64,000 bases of DNA, taken from contig NZ_CANMFF010000012.1 of NCBI RefSeq assembly GCF_947497005.1, positions 106,922 to 170,921 of the forward strand, in the 5' to 3' direction. Source of the DNA: an uncultured Ruegeria sp. GTDB lineage: Bacteria; Pseudomonadota; Alphaproteobacteria; Rhodobacterales; Rhodobacteraceae. How positions within the stretch are numbered: the first letter of the stretch is position 1; every line of letters starts with the position of its first letter. This document shows, piece by piece, positions 27,571 to 36,924 of this stretch. The notes beneath the pieces are model-generated. The model saw only the letters and a list, made by a program, of their open reading frames with translations. It did not search any database and was not told the origin of the DNA. The translations under genes and the position numbers were made by a program.

Positions 27571-28533
27571 TTACACCTGGTTTTCGGATGGTCGTTTTTT
27601 GAAACGAGACAGCCAAGATTTCGCCAATCCATGCAGGCCGTCGGGGGCCCCCATTATGATGGCGAGAAGTACGAGACCGATGAGCGTGTTGAACCGCTCA
27701 CGATCAATGAAATCGACGGCGAACGTATCGAGCAGAACGAATGCTAGCGCGCCGATAAACGCCCCGATCGGGTTCTTTAGCCCGCCGATCACGGCGATGA
27801 CGAGAATGTCGACAATTGGGCCAAGACCAACCGAGAAGGATGAAATCCGCTCCTGGTACCAGACATTCAGAATACCGCCGGAACCCGCGATGAACCCAGC
27901 AAAAGCATAAGCTGAAACAATGACAGGGGTTGTCGGGATGCCAATCGCCAGCACACGCTTGGGCGCGTCGCGAACTGCTTGAATGGTCAGCCCAAGTGGT
28001 GATTTGATGAACCCATTAACAAATAACAAACACAATGCGGAGACCAGGATAATCAACAGATAGAACGGCAAGGGTTCACGCAAGCTCGTACCTGCAATCT
28101 CGGGCGCACGTATCCCTGAAAAACCAGTCCAGCCATTGAAGTAGTTGTAGTTCTGGCGGGTGAAGTAAAAGAACGCGACGCCAATGGCCAGTGTGATCAT
28201 GATGGCATAGATGCCCTGACTGCGCCGTGCGATCAGCCCGATGATCGCCCCTGAGAGGGTGGCCATAATCATAGCCAGTGGAAGAACGACGAAGAACGGC
28301 ATTTCTCGTCCAACATCGACCGTGTTGGGTCCGAAATAGGCGACAGTATATCCGGCAACACCTGCCATAGTGGCCTGAGCAAAGGACACAACGCCAAGGT
28401 AGGCGGCAAGAAATGTCAGGCTCAGCGCAATGATACCAAGGATCAATGCACGTCCGAATATCTGCACCAGCCAAAAATCGTTTGCGAAAAATGGAACCAG
28501 AGCGAATGGAAGAAGGAAGAGCGCAGATTTCAT
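27571..28533 (-). CDS. LivM-like ABC permease
   Basis: 320 residues, about nine hydrophobic segments. LTFLAAYLGVVSFAQATMAG near the N-terminus and the cytoplasmic coupling motif GLTIQAVRDAPKRVLAIGI (EAA-like loop) are characteristic. Its start overlaps the livH stop by 4 bases. Pairs with LivH to form the transmembrane channel. Confidence 0.92.
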   Translation of the reverse strand: MKSALFLLPFALVPFFANDFWLVQIFGRALILGIIALSLTFLAAYLGVVSFAQATMAGVAGYTVAYFGPNTVDVGREMPFFVVLPLAMIMATLSGAIIGLIARRSQGIYAIMITLAIGVAFFYFTRQNYNYFNGWTGFSGIRAPEIAGTSLREPLPFYLLIILVSALCLLFVNGFIKSPLGLTIQAVRDAPKRVLAIGIPTTPVIVSAYAFAGFIAGSGGILNVWYQERISSFSVGLGPIVDILVIAVIGGLKNPIGAFIGALAFVLLDTFAVDFIDRERFNTLIGLVLLAIIMGAPDGLHGLAKSWLSRFKKRPSENQV

Positions 28534-29396
28534 GTTTCTGACCTTCCAAGCAAGCCTTGTGGACGGACCGCCAGCACGAACACCATGATTGCGAAGGTAA
28601 AGACCACACCATATGTGGGCGCATATGCCAGCCCGTATTGTTCGGCCAGACCTATTAGAAGGGCACCAAGTGCCGCTCCGCCAACACTTCCCATGCCACC
28701 GACAATGACCACCACAAGGGATGACAGAAGGAATTGAAGGTCGGTCCCAGGTGCAATCGAAAGAGCACTTGCGGCGACAACGCCGGCCATCCCGGCCAGC
28801 AATCCGCCAAGCGCAAAGACGATGATGAAGATCTTCGCCACATCAAAGCCAAGTGCGCGCAGCATTTCGCGGTCGTCAACACCTGCGCGAATGATTGCGC
28901 CCAGTCGGGTCTTGGCGATGACAAGCCACAGCGTAATTCCGACGACAACAGCAAAAATAATAAGCACCAGGCGTATCGAGGCATAGCCGACGCCCAATAA
29001 CGGCAGCTTGAAACCACCAGCCAACGCATCTGGTAAAGCCACCTGATAAGTGATGCCACCCCAATACCAGAGCATCAGGTCAGCCATGATGATTGAAAGG
29101 GCAATGGAGGCCAGAGTCTGGCGCAGTTCGTCCCCCTGAAATCTACCAAGGATTCCGAACTGAATAAGCGCGCCCGCAAAGGCCGCGGCCAGTCCGCCAC
29201 CGAGAATGCCCAGCGGCCAGAAACCCGTGGTTTTTGCCACCTCAAAGCCGACATATCCACCCAGCAATAGCAGGGCTCCATGAGCCATATTTACGGTGCG
29301 CATCAGGCCAAAAATCAGAGTGAACCCACTGGCGGCCAAGAAATACAGTGCCGCGAGTGTCAGACCATTTAGCGTGACGATCAGAAAGAACGTCAT
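28530..29396 (-). CDS. LivH-like ABC permease
   Basis: 288 residues. FTLIFGLMRTVNMAHGALLL at residues 23-42 is the diagnostic LivH N-terminal motif, and IIRAGVDDREMLRALGFDV the coupling loop. First gene of the eight-gene operon; its promoter must lie in the 182 bases before the divergent regulator genes, where the 29526-29560 palindrome is found. Confidence 0.93.
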   Translation of the reverse strand: MTFFLIVTLNGLTLAALYFLAASGFTLIFGLMRTVNMAHGALLLLGGYVGFEVAKTTGFWPLGILGGGLAAAFAGALIQFGILGRFQGDELRQTLASIALSIIMADLMLWYWGGITYQVALPDALAGGFKLPLLGVGYASIRLVLIIFAVVVGITLWLVIAKTRLGAIIRAGVDDREMLRALGFDVAKIFIIVFALGGLLAGMAGVVAASALSIAPGTDLQFLLSSLVVVIVGGMGSVGGAALGALLIGLAEQYGLAYAPTYGVVFTFAIMVFVLAVRPQGLLGRSET

Positions 29397-29525
29397 GAAA
29401 CCTCCCCAGTGTTTCGAGCATTTTCAGCAATGGGTAACGGCATCACAAGTGATTGGTCGACCAAGCGAAAATTAAATTTTTAATAAAAACAATATGTTAA
29501 ATTTCGCGCGCCGCCTAAAAAACAG

Positions 29526-29560
29526 AAAATCGGCAATTATTGCCTGTTATTGCCGATTTT
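29526..29560. promoter_or_regulatory. Operator candidate: perfect 11-bp inverted repeat between the Liv/Tm-1 operon and its regulators
   Basis: Arms aaaatcggcaa (29526-29536) and ttgccgatttt (29550-29560) are exact reverse complements around 13 bases. The left arm also forms a nested shorter repeat (ggcaa-tta-ttgcc), giving three copies of TTGCC in all. It ends 18 bases before the ATG at 29579 and lies 130-165 bases before livH, so it could serve as an upstream activating site for livH and an autoregulatory site for the regulator pair. Confidence 0.6.
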
Positions 29561-29578
29561 TGCTGATACACTTTGCCG

Positions 29579-30226
29579 ATGAAGCATTTCGAACTATCCG
29601 GCTTTCCGAATCTGATTTCTGAACATGCAACGCATATCTATTGCCCGACTTTGCACGGGCTAAATGGTCGTCAGGCGGATCTGGCTATGGTGATGCCACG
29701 ACTGGACAACAATAGGGCTCTTTTTGATACCCGTCCTACTGAGGGGTCCAGCTATGCAGGCGTTCTGACCTGTGACCCCTTTGGGACTGCTGACAGTTTC
29801 CTCCGCCGCCTTGCTGATCATGGATATGTCGGGGTAAGTAATTGGCCTTCAGCGATATTATTTCAGGGCCATACAAAAAGGATGATGGCCTCAATGCCTG
29901 CAACACCAGAGCTTGAATACGCCTGGCTTGCCGGAGCACAACGTCATGGCTTTCAATCTCTTGCCTTTTTCCGTTCCTTGGAACAGGGACGTGCGGCGTT
30001 GAGCGCGGGATTACGGCAATTGGTGTTGCACCCTGGACTGATCCCGCAAACCACGGGTGGGCCCCCAGATTTGTTGATTGCCTCGCTGCGCGACCTGATC
30101 GAGAAACTGCGGCATCAAGTCGGCGACGTCGATATTCTTCTTTATGAACACGTCGGGTTAAACGAAGCTGTTCAGGCAACCGATGTGGGTGCTGACGGCG
30201 CCGTGACCTTCATGGCCACCCCATGA
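29579..30226 (+). CDS. Stand-alone, shortened PF09370-type TIM-barrel protein
   Basis: 215 residues. GVLTCDPFGTADSFLRRLAD followed by HGYVGVSNWPSAILFQGHTK aligns with GVNATDPF...[17 protein letters not shown] of the operon enzyme and with NVRDPAI...GFAGVCNFPSAAMLEG of the regulator. The first strands (GAGTGL region) are poorly conserved and the protein is about 70 residues shorter than the enzyme. The ATG at 29579 lacks a Shine-Dalgarno sequence; TTG at 29573 is an alternative. Its TGA overlaps the next ATG (ATGA), so the two regulators are coupled. Likely a sensory or accessory subunit rather than an enzyme (inference). Confidence 0.65.
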   Translation: MKHFELSGFPNLISEHATHIYCPTLHGLNGRQADLAMVMPRLDNNRALFDTRPTEGSSYAGVLTCDPFGTADSFLRRLADHGYVGVSNWPSAILFQGHTKRMMASMPATPELEYAWLAGAQRHGFQSLAFFRSLEQGRAALSAGLRQLVLHPGLIPQTTGGPPDLLIASLRDLIEKLRHQVGDVDILLYEHVGLNEAVQATDVGADGAVTFMATP

Positions 30227-31950
30227 CTGATCAGAATAATCCTTTCATCTTTGGTGCCGCTGTTGGATCGGGCCTGACCGCGCTTGCTGTAGATCGCGCA
30301 GGGGCGGATTTCTTGCTGGTCCTAAATGCGGGCAGACTTCGGATGCGGGGGGCCTCATCCTTAGCGTCATACCTACCGCTACGTCCAGCAAATGAATGGG
30401 TCTTTGAAATAGCAGAAGAGGAAATTCTGCATCGTTGCGTTTCACCAGTTTTGGCGGGGCTGAACGTACGTGACCCCGCCATTGACCCAATAGAAATTGT
30501 CGAAAAAGCAAAAGAGCTCGGTTTCGCGGGCGTGTGTAATTTTCCTTCTGCGGCGATGCTTGAAGGACAACTGCGCCACTTGATGGAGGCAGAAGGGATT
30601 GGGTTTGGCAAAGAATGTGAACTGATACGTGCCGCATCTGAGCGCGGCATGAAGACCTTGGCGTATGTTTGCACAAACCGTGAAGCGCGCATGATGCTAG
30701 AGGCTGGTGCCGAACGTATCTGCGTTGTTGTAGGCTTTACAGGTGGCGGCACCGGTGTTTCGACCAGCCTAACTCTGGAGGCGGCGGCAGATTTGGCCAA
30801 TCAGGTGCTTGAAGGCATCCCTGCCAGTGTCGAAACTTTGATCGAAGGTGGCCCCATAACGTCACCCGAAGATGCGCTGACCGTCACACGGCTGAGCAGA
30901 GTAAATGGTTACATCGCGGGATCAACGATTGATCGTTTGCCTTTGGAGCAGGCAATCGAAGAAGTGGCACGATCGTACAAAGTTATTTCCAAAATGGGTC
31001 GCGGGAACAAAGGCGACATTGCCCAACCTTCGGCGTTCAGCGGCAGTTCACATGCGATGCAGACTTTACGAAAACTGGTGGAAGACATAGCGCCAAGCGA
31101 CTTGCCAGTGTTGATCACGGGCGAAACCGGCACAGGCAAGAGCCTGCTGGCAGCAGATATTCACAGCCAACATAACACATCAAAGCGCGGCCCGGTTGTT
31201 GTGGATTGCACGAGCCTTTCACACGAAATCGGGTCAGTTCAGTTAATGGGGCAAGTGGCCGGGCTTAATCGCCGCGATGTCCCTTTGACACGCGGTGCGT
31301 TGGAAACAGCGCACGGCAATAGCATCATCCTTGAAGAGGTTTCAGCGCTAAATCCGGAACTACAGGGCTTAATCCTAAGGTTCGCCGAAACGGGCTTCGT
31401 TCAGCGCATTGGTGCGCTTGAAGGTCGGGCGGTGAATGCCCGTTTGATCAGCACCAGTAATCGGGACATAGATGATCTCGTAGAGACTAATGTGTTTCGA
31501 CGCGATCTATACCACCGCATAAACGCGTTTCAAATTGCGGTGCCACCCCTGCGCGAAAGACGAGATGACATTGCAGAGCTTGCTGCCTTTTTTGCACGAA
31601 GCCTCACACGCCGCGACGACGTACAATTTACCAACGCCGCGCTCAGGGTTCTTCTTGAGCATGATTGGCCAGGAAATGTCCGAGAATTAAAGAATGTGAT
31701 CCAACGGGTTTTGACGCTGAATTCTTCCGGGCGTGTTACCGCACGAGACGTTAGCTTTCTAAGCTCAAGAAAGGTTGCAGAACAAGAAAAGTCAGCCTAT
31801 TCCGAAGACCCCGCCGAACCAGCCAACGAGAAAGAGTGGATCGCGGCGGCATTGAAACAACACAATTTTCGCAAGGGCACAACGGCCCGATATCTGGGCA
31901 TATCTCCTCGCACGCTGTATAATAAAATGAAAAAATTTCAATTGGATTAG
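30223..31950 (+). CDS. TIM-barrel sensor fused to an enhancer-binding-protein-like AAA+ domain and Fis helix
   Basis: 575 residues. Residues 1-265 form a PF09370 barrel (GAAVGSGLTALAVDRAGADF, SPVLAGLNVRDPA, GFAGVCNFPSAAMLEG). From about 275 a sigma-54 activator-type AAA+ domain follows: Walker A GETGTGKS near 299-306, NARLISTSNRDIDDLV, FRRDLYHRINAFQIAVPPLR and HDWPGNVRELKNVI. The C-terminal Fis-type helix is KGTTARYLGISPRTLYNKMK (about 552-571). Two oddities: the sigma-54-contacting GAFTGA loop is replaced by GLNRRD at the same spacing, and Walker B reads IILEEV rather than FLDEI. It probably senses the pathway compound and controls the divergent operon, perhaps without sigma-54. The stop TAG lies in the target duplication of the IS that follows. 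Confidence 0.85.
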   Translation: MTDQNNPFIFGAAVGSGLTALAVDRAGADFLLVLNAGRLRMRGASSLASYLPLRPANEWVFEIAEEEILHRCVSPVLAGLNVRDPAIDPIEIVEKAKELGFAGVCNFPSAAMLEGQLRHLMEAEGIGFGKECELIRAASERGMKTLAYVCTNREARMMLEAGAERICVVVGFTGGGTGVSTSLTLEAAADLANQVLEGIPASVETLIEGGPITSPEDALTVTRLSRVNGYIAGSTIDRLPLEQAIEEVARSYKVISKMGRGNKGDIAQPSAFSGSSHAMQTLRKLVEDIAPSDLPVLITGETGTGKSLLAADIHSQHNTSKRGPVVVDCTSLSHEIGSVQLMGQVAGLNRRDVPLTRGALETAHGNSIILEEVSALNPELQGLILRFAETGFVQRIGALEGRAVNARLISTSNRDIDDLVETNVFRRDLYHRINAFQIAVPPLRERRDDIAELAAFFARSLTRRDDVQFTNAALRVLLEHDWPGNVRELKNVIQRVLTLNSSGRVTARDVSFLSSRKVAEQEKSAYSEDPAEPANEKEWIAAALKQHNFRKGTTARYLGISPRTLYNKMKKFQLD

Positions 31951-32710
31951 GTCATGTTGACAAATGCGGATCCAGCGGCGGATCGAAGTGATATCTACGA
32001 AGCCGAGGAAGCTTTCGGCTGTTTTGTCATAGCGGGTTGCCACCCGCCGCGCGTTCTTCAATTTGTTGAAGCATCTCTCGACCAGGTTTCTCAGCCGGTA
32101 GAGAGGCCAATCCAACCCAACGCGCCTCTTTCGGGACTTTCGCATTGGGATCACCGGTCGAATGCCCCGGCTGTGCAGTTTGGCGCGAATACGGTCTGCA
32201 TCGTAACCTTTGTCGGCTAGCAGCACGATCGGCTCTGGCACGTTGTCGTCCATGACCCGATCAAAGCCGAGATAGTCCGATGTCTGGCCGGGTGTAATAT
32301 CAGTTCTCATCGGCAGTCCTGCGGCATTTACCCGAAGGTGGATCTTGGTCGTGAAGCCACCTTTTGAGTAGCCAAAACCCTGTCGCGGAGTCCCCTTTTG
32401 CGCCCGCTGCCTGATGATGGGCGCTAACCACGGTGCTGTCGACCATTTGAAGGGTGTCGGGAACGATCCTGCTTTCGGTCAGCGCCTCCAGGATCTGTTC
32501 CCATAGCCCTGAAAGGGTCCAGCGCCGGAACTGTCGATAGACACTCGACCATTTCCCGAACTCTTCAGGTAGGTCTCGCCACGGCGCGCCTGTGCGTGTA
32601 ATTCAGAAAACGCCACCAAGAACAAGGCGGTGGTTCGCAGGTTTGCGCCCGTTCGGGGCGCGGACCAAAAGGATGACCAGTTCAAAAAACAACCACTCCT
32701 CGTCCAACAT
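31951..32710 (-). pseudogene. IS5-family transposase with nonsense mutation
   Basis: Start ATG at 32710 (MLDEEWLFFELVILLVRAPN). A TGA at 32603-32605 replaces the Trp of the family sequence DGVFW(I/T)..TGAPWRDLPEEFGKWS. A second change of frame at aaaagggg near 32395 is probably the normal frameshift site. The later frame contains MRTDITPGQTSDYLGF, VLLADKGYDADRIRAKL and LRNLVERCFNKLKNARRVAT (Y/R-E-K signature). It runs through the terminal repeat into the antisense of the regulator gene. Confidence 0.8.
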
Positions 32711-32797
32711 TAGGTTTCGTGCCAAGCCGGTCTCCATCGCAGATACCGGCTTGAATCACGATCAGAGGTCGCTGTGAATCCCTTTTGTCAACACGAC
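31951..32797 (-). mobile_element. IS5-family element inserted exactly behind the regulator gene
   Basis: 847 bp. Ends gtcatgttgacaaatgcgga (left) and, read inward from the right, gtcgtgttgacaaaaggga form imperfect inverted repeats. The four bases ttag flank both ends (31947-31950, 32798-32801) as a target duplication. The left copy supplies the regulator stop codon. Confidence 0.85.
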
Positions 32798-33049
32798 TTA
32801 GCCGAGATGGCAGGAAGGACGGGTTCACTGGCTTCCTTGCCCGCGCGGGTTCTACCTGCTGCAACCGGAACGGCACTCTTGATTGTTGGCACATTGGACT
32901 CGGTGCATGCCCAACCGGAAAGCGCATTGCCGTCCCTTTTGCCTTCAGCCTTGGAGGACAGTGGGCGTGTTACATGGATCGGATGGTCGCGGTAAATTGA
33001 CCATTTTGGTTTCAGATGATGTGGCACGGAAATAGGCATCACCGCGCCG

Positions 33050-33345
33050 TACGACCCGCGGCAGCCAGCGGTCTACTCTGATTTGGCGATCGAGATTTGC
33101 GTCACGATGCGGGTCGTGTTCCGGCTTGCGTTGAGACAAACTCAGGGCTTCATACGGTCGATTGCGAAGCTTTTGGGTTTGGATCTTGTGGTGCCGGATT
33201 TCTCGACGCTGTCGCGGCGGAGCAAGAGGTTGAAGATCACCCAACACCGGTGCGCTTTAGATAAGCCGATTACCCTCATTGTGGACAGCACAGGTTTGAA
33301 AATGCATGACGGCAACGGCTGGTGTGAAGAAATGCCGACAACTAG
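33050..33345 (+). pseudogene. IS5-family transposase fragment (second type)
   Basis: Reads YDPRQPAVYSDLAIEICVTM then LRQTQGFIRSIAKLLGLDL, VPDFSTLSRRSKRLK and ITLIVDSTGLKMHDGNGWCE, with the first catalytic Asp in VDSTG. Both ends of the gene are missing. It belongs to a different IS5 subgroup (IS903/ISL2-like) from the element just upstream. The 250 bases before it (32801-33049) hold nothing recognisable. Confidence 0.75.
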
Positions 33346-33368
33346 GCCAAGCCACTGCGGTAGATGCT

Positions 33369-34274
33369 CTAGGCACGTTTCGGGGCGCTTGCTGTTGAAA
33401 CTGACGAACTCAGGCCTGTATTGAGATGATCCAGCAACAGGCGCACCTTGGGAGACAGATGGCGGTTGTGTGGGTAGATTGCCCAGATGCCGTCGTCGGG
33501 CGCACGGTAACGGTCCAGTACCGGAACCAATTCTGCCACTTCAAGCCGATCCTGAACGTAGTAGTCCGGCAATTGGATGATACCGATGCCCTTTAGCGCT
33601 GCATCCACCAGTGACCATCCGCTGTTGCACCGGATACTGCCCGAGACGCGAATATGTCGGGGCTTTCCCCGCTCCTGAAACCGCCAGAAATCTAGCGTTC
33701 CTTGCAGACAATTGTGCTGGTCCAACTCAGACAGCGTATGCGGTATGCCGTGCGCCGCGAGATAGCAGGGCGCGGCACAGACATGGTGCGTTCTCGACGC
33801 CAGCCGCTTTGCTATCATGGTGCTGTCTTCAAGCTGCCCGAGCCGGATTGCCAGATCAAAGCTTTCGGCCACGAGGTCTAGCATCTGGTTTGTCAGGGTC
33901 AGGTTGACCTCCAAATCGGGATAACGGGCAACAAAATCATTGATCAGTGGCGCGATCCGATTTTCGCCATAAGTCACTGGCGCGGTTAGGTTCAATCGGC
34001 CCTTGGGCGTCTGATGCAGGTCGGTGATAGCGCGTTCAGCCTCGGCCAATCCGTCGAGTACTTGTCGGCAATGATTGTAATATATCTGTCCGGTTTCGGT
34101 GATCGTGACCTTGCGTGTGGTGCGGTAAAACAGCTTGACCGTGAGCCTGGTTTCCAGTGCGCTAATCTGGCGACTGACCTGTGCTATGGAAATCCCCAGA
34201 CGGTTGGCGGCGGCGGTAAAGCTCTCAGCCTCGGCAACCGCCACGAATTCATTGACACCTTCCCAACTGAACAC
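33369..34274 (-). CDS. LysR-family regulator beside adhC
   Basis: 301 residues. The N-terminal winged helix (FVAVAEAESFTAAANRLGIS, IAQVSRQISALETRL) and C-terminal substrate domain (TAPVTYGENRIAPLINDFVA) match the CrgA/DmlR-like LysR subgroup. A GTG at 34274, 6 bases after AAAGGA, gives MFSWEGVNEF and is preferred over a GTG 15 bases upstream that lacks a ribosome site. Divergent from the class III alcohol dehydrogenase gene, with a palindrome in between at 34317-34334, so it probably controls it. Confidence 0.88.
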   Translation of the reverse strand: MFSWEGVNEFVAVAEAESFTAAANRLGISIAQVSRQISALETRLTVKLFYRTTRKVTITETGQIYYNHCRQVLDGLAEAERAITDLHQTPKGRLNLTAPVTYGENRIAPLINDFVARYPDLEVNLTLTNQMLDLVAESFDLAIRLGQLEDSTMIAKRLASRTHHVCAAPCYLAAHGIPHTLSELDQHNCLQGTLDFWRFQERGKPRHIRVSGSIRCNSGWSLVDAALKGIGIIQLPDYYVQDRLEVAELVPVLDRYRAPDDGIWAIYPHNRHLSPKVRLLLDHLNTGLSSSVSTASAPKRA

Positions 34275-34316
34275 CTGGTATCCTTTCACAAGTCAGTTCT
34301 GCGCACTCGCTCGCGT

Positions 34317-34334
34317 TATTGCAGATCTGTAATA
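34317..34334. promoter_or_regulatory. LysR-type operator candidate between the LysR and adhC genes
   Basis: Imperfect 18-bp palindrome tattgcagatctgtaata with a perfect core cagatctg and AT-rich arms, located 43 bases upstream of the LysR start and 120 bases before adhC. Position and symmetry fit a LysR recognition site. Confidence 0.5.
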
Positions 34335-34375
34335 GTGATTTGCAGAATGCGCCAATTAACCCCTAGGTGGAATAG

Positions 34376-35581
<1,206 letters not shown>

Positions 35582-35598
35582 CGCGATTGCGATCAAAA

Positions 35599-35622
35599 GG
35601 CTGCGCTGGCAACGGCGCAGCC
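35599..35622 (+). terminator. Hairpin after adhC
   Basis: Perfect 8-bp stem ggctgcgc / gcgcagcc with an 8-base loop, 17 bases after the stop codon. No T-run follows. Confidence 0.55.
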
Positions 35623-35650
35623 AACTACCACGACTTGGAAGCCAGATATG

Positions 35651-36448
35651 GGTATTCCCAAGTCGTTGACGTGAGCTTGTGGGGCAATGGCAAAGGCAGG
35701 TTCAGGCCGCCAATTCGGCGGTGTAGTCTCCCCAAAAGTATAAACGCATCAGAGCGAGCGTGGCGGTATGAGGTTGCAGTGAGTTGGTATCGGCGGAGAC
35801 GGAAGTTCAAGTTGATCTGGTCGTGCGCAGACAGAAACCTCTGAGACTGCCGATGAGACTTTAACCGGCCCATTACCAGCTCTCGAATTAGGGTCGGTCG
35901 GGCGACACTTCGATTGCGGCGCTGAGGCCCTAAGGGGCACTGTGGTCAGCGCCCGGTACCAGTGTTTTGATCGGCTTGATATAGCTCGCAATCTGTCGGT
36001 GATGACGAACCTGGGTTCGCTAGGTTGGGCAACCAGTCCTTTGAAGTAGCGCTTTGAGGCTTCGGCGCGCTTGCACGAGAAGGTCGAACACATCGCCATT
36101 TGCGGCGCGCGCGCCACACCCGGTGGTTCTTGCCTCGAATTATGATCACTGCCTCGCCCATGTGCCACTTGTCGCGTGGCAACGGACGATCACGGCGGAT
36201 GCAACCTGCAGAGTGTTGACCGAAGCGATTGGCCCAAAGCCGGACTGTTTCCTGGCTGACGATCACGCCCCTAGCAACCAACAGATCGTCGACGTCAGCT
36301 GTGCTCAGCGCAAAGCGACGGTAAACCCAAACCGCGTAGGCAATGATCTCACGAGGAAAGCGAAAACCTTTGAGGCGCGACATAGTCGTTGGGATGTGCA
36401 TAAGCGCGACTTCGCGAGATCTCCACGTCGGAACAACTTGGCAATACC
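35651..36448 (-). mobile_element. IS6-family element relic A (798 bp)
   Basis: Ends ggtattcccaagtcgtt (35651) and, reading inward from 36448, ggtattgccaagttgttc match the ends of the second copy at 39135-39894, which lies in opposite orientation. The transposase inside is frameshifted. Confidence 0.75.
35700..36383 (-). pseudogene. IS6-family transposase, frameshifted (relic A)
   Basis: Starts MSRLKGFRFPREIIAYAVWV and keeps VIVSQETVRLWANRFGQHSA and DKWHMGEAVIIIRGK (first Asp region missing its normal DE-T context). The frame shifts after about residue 90. FFKGLVAQ...EPRFVITD and DQINLNFRLRRYQLTATSYR occur in other frames toward 35700. Inactive. Confidence 0.8.
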
Positions 36449-36924
36449 CTCGAAGTTCATATCGAGGGGGCAATGAAAGCAGCACTGCATCCGTCGAGTG
36501 CTGTGAGGTGACCGCCGTCAGGATTTCTACAAGTAATCCGTTGAAATTGGACATTGCTTGAAGCGAAATGAATACCCGCTTCGTCCACATCTAACCAGTT
36601 AATGCGGGGTGCAGCGAAAGGTACAATATCCCTAAACCAGCCATTCGTGGATCACACAGCGAATGAGCAAATTGAGCTCAACCCACCGGTTTTCCGATCA
36701 CATTTTGCAGTGGCGCAATATGGCTGATGGAGCAATTTTTAGTATCTTTGTAGCTTCGACGTTCAAAAGCACTCTGAAATTCTGCTATATCTTATTGCGT
36801 CATCCTGCCGGCGAGCCGCATCAGCGGTCGATCGCGTTTCCAAACTTTTAACTGACACCGGCCTTCGGCAGCAGCACGCAGGATAAGTAGTGTATTTCTG
36901 ATACAAACGCGGTAAGTGGGGCGC
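36449..36924. other. Region without recognisable gene
   Basis: 476 bases between IS6 relic A and the DUF1194 gene. Frames on both strands are short and show no familiar motif. It is AT-richer than the neighbouring coding DNA. Confidence 0.5.

Noticed and set aside
29397..29578. Sigma-54 promoter expected from the enhancer-binding-type regulator
   Set aside because: No GG-N10-GC element found on either strand; the closest candidate (TTGC near 29430 on the minus strand) lacks the upstream GG.
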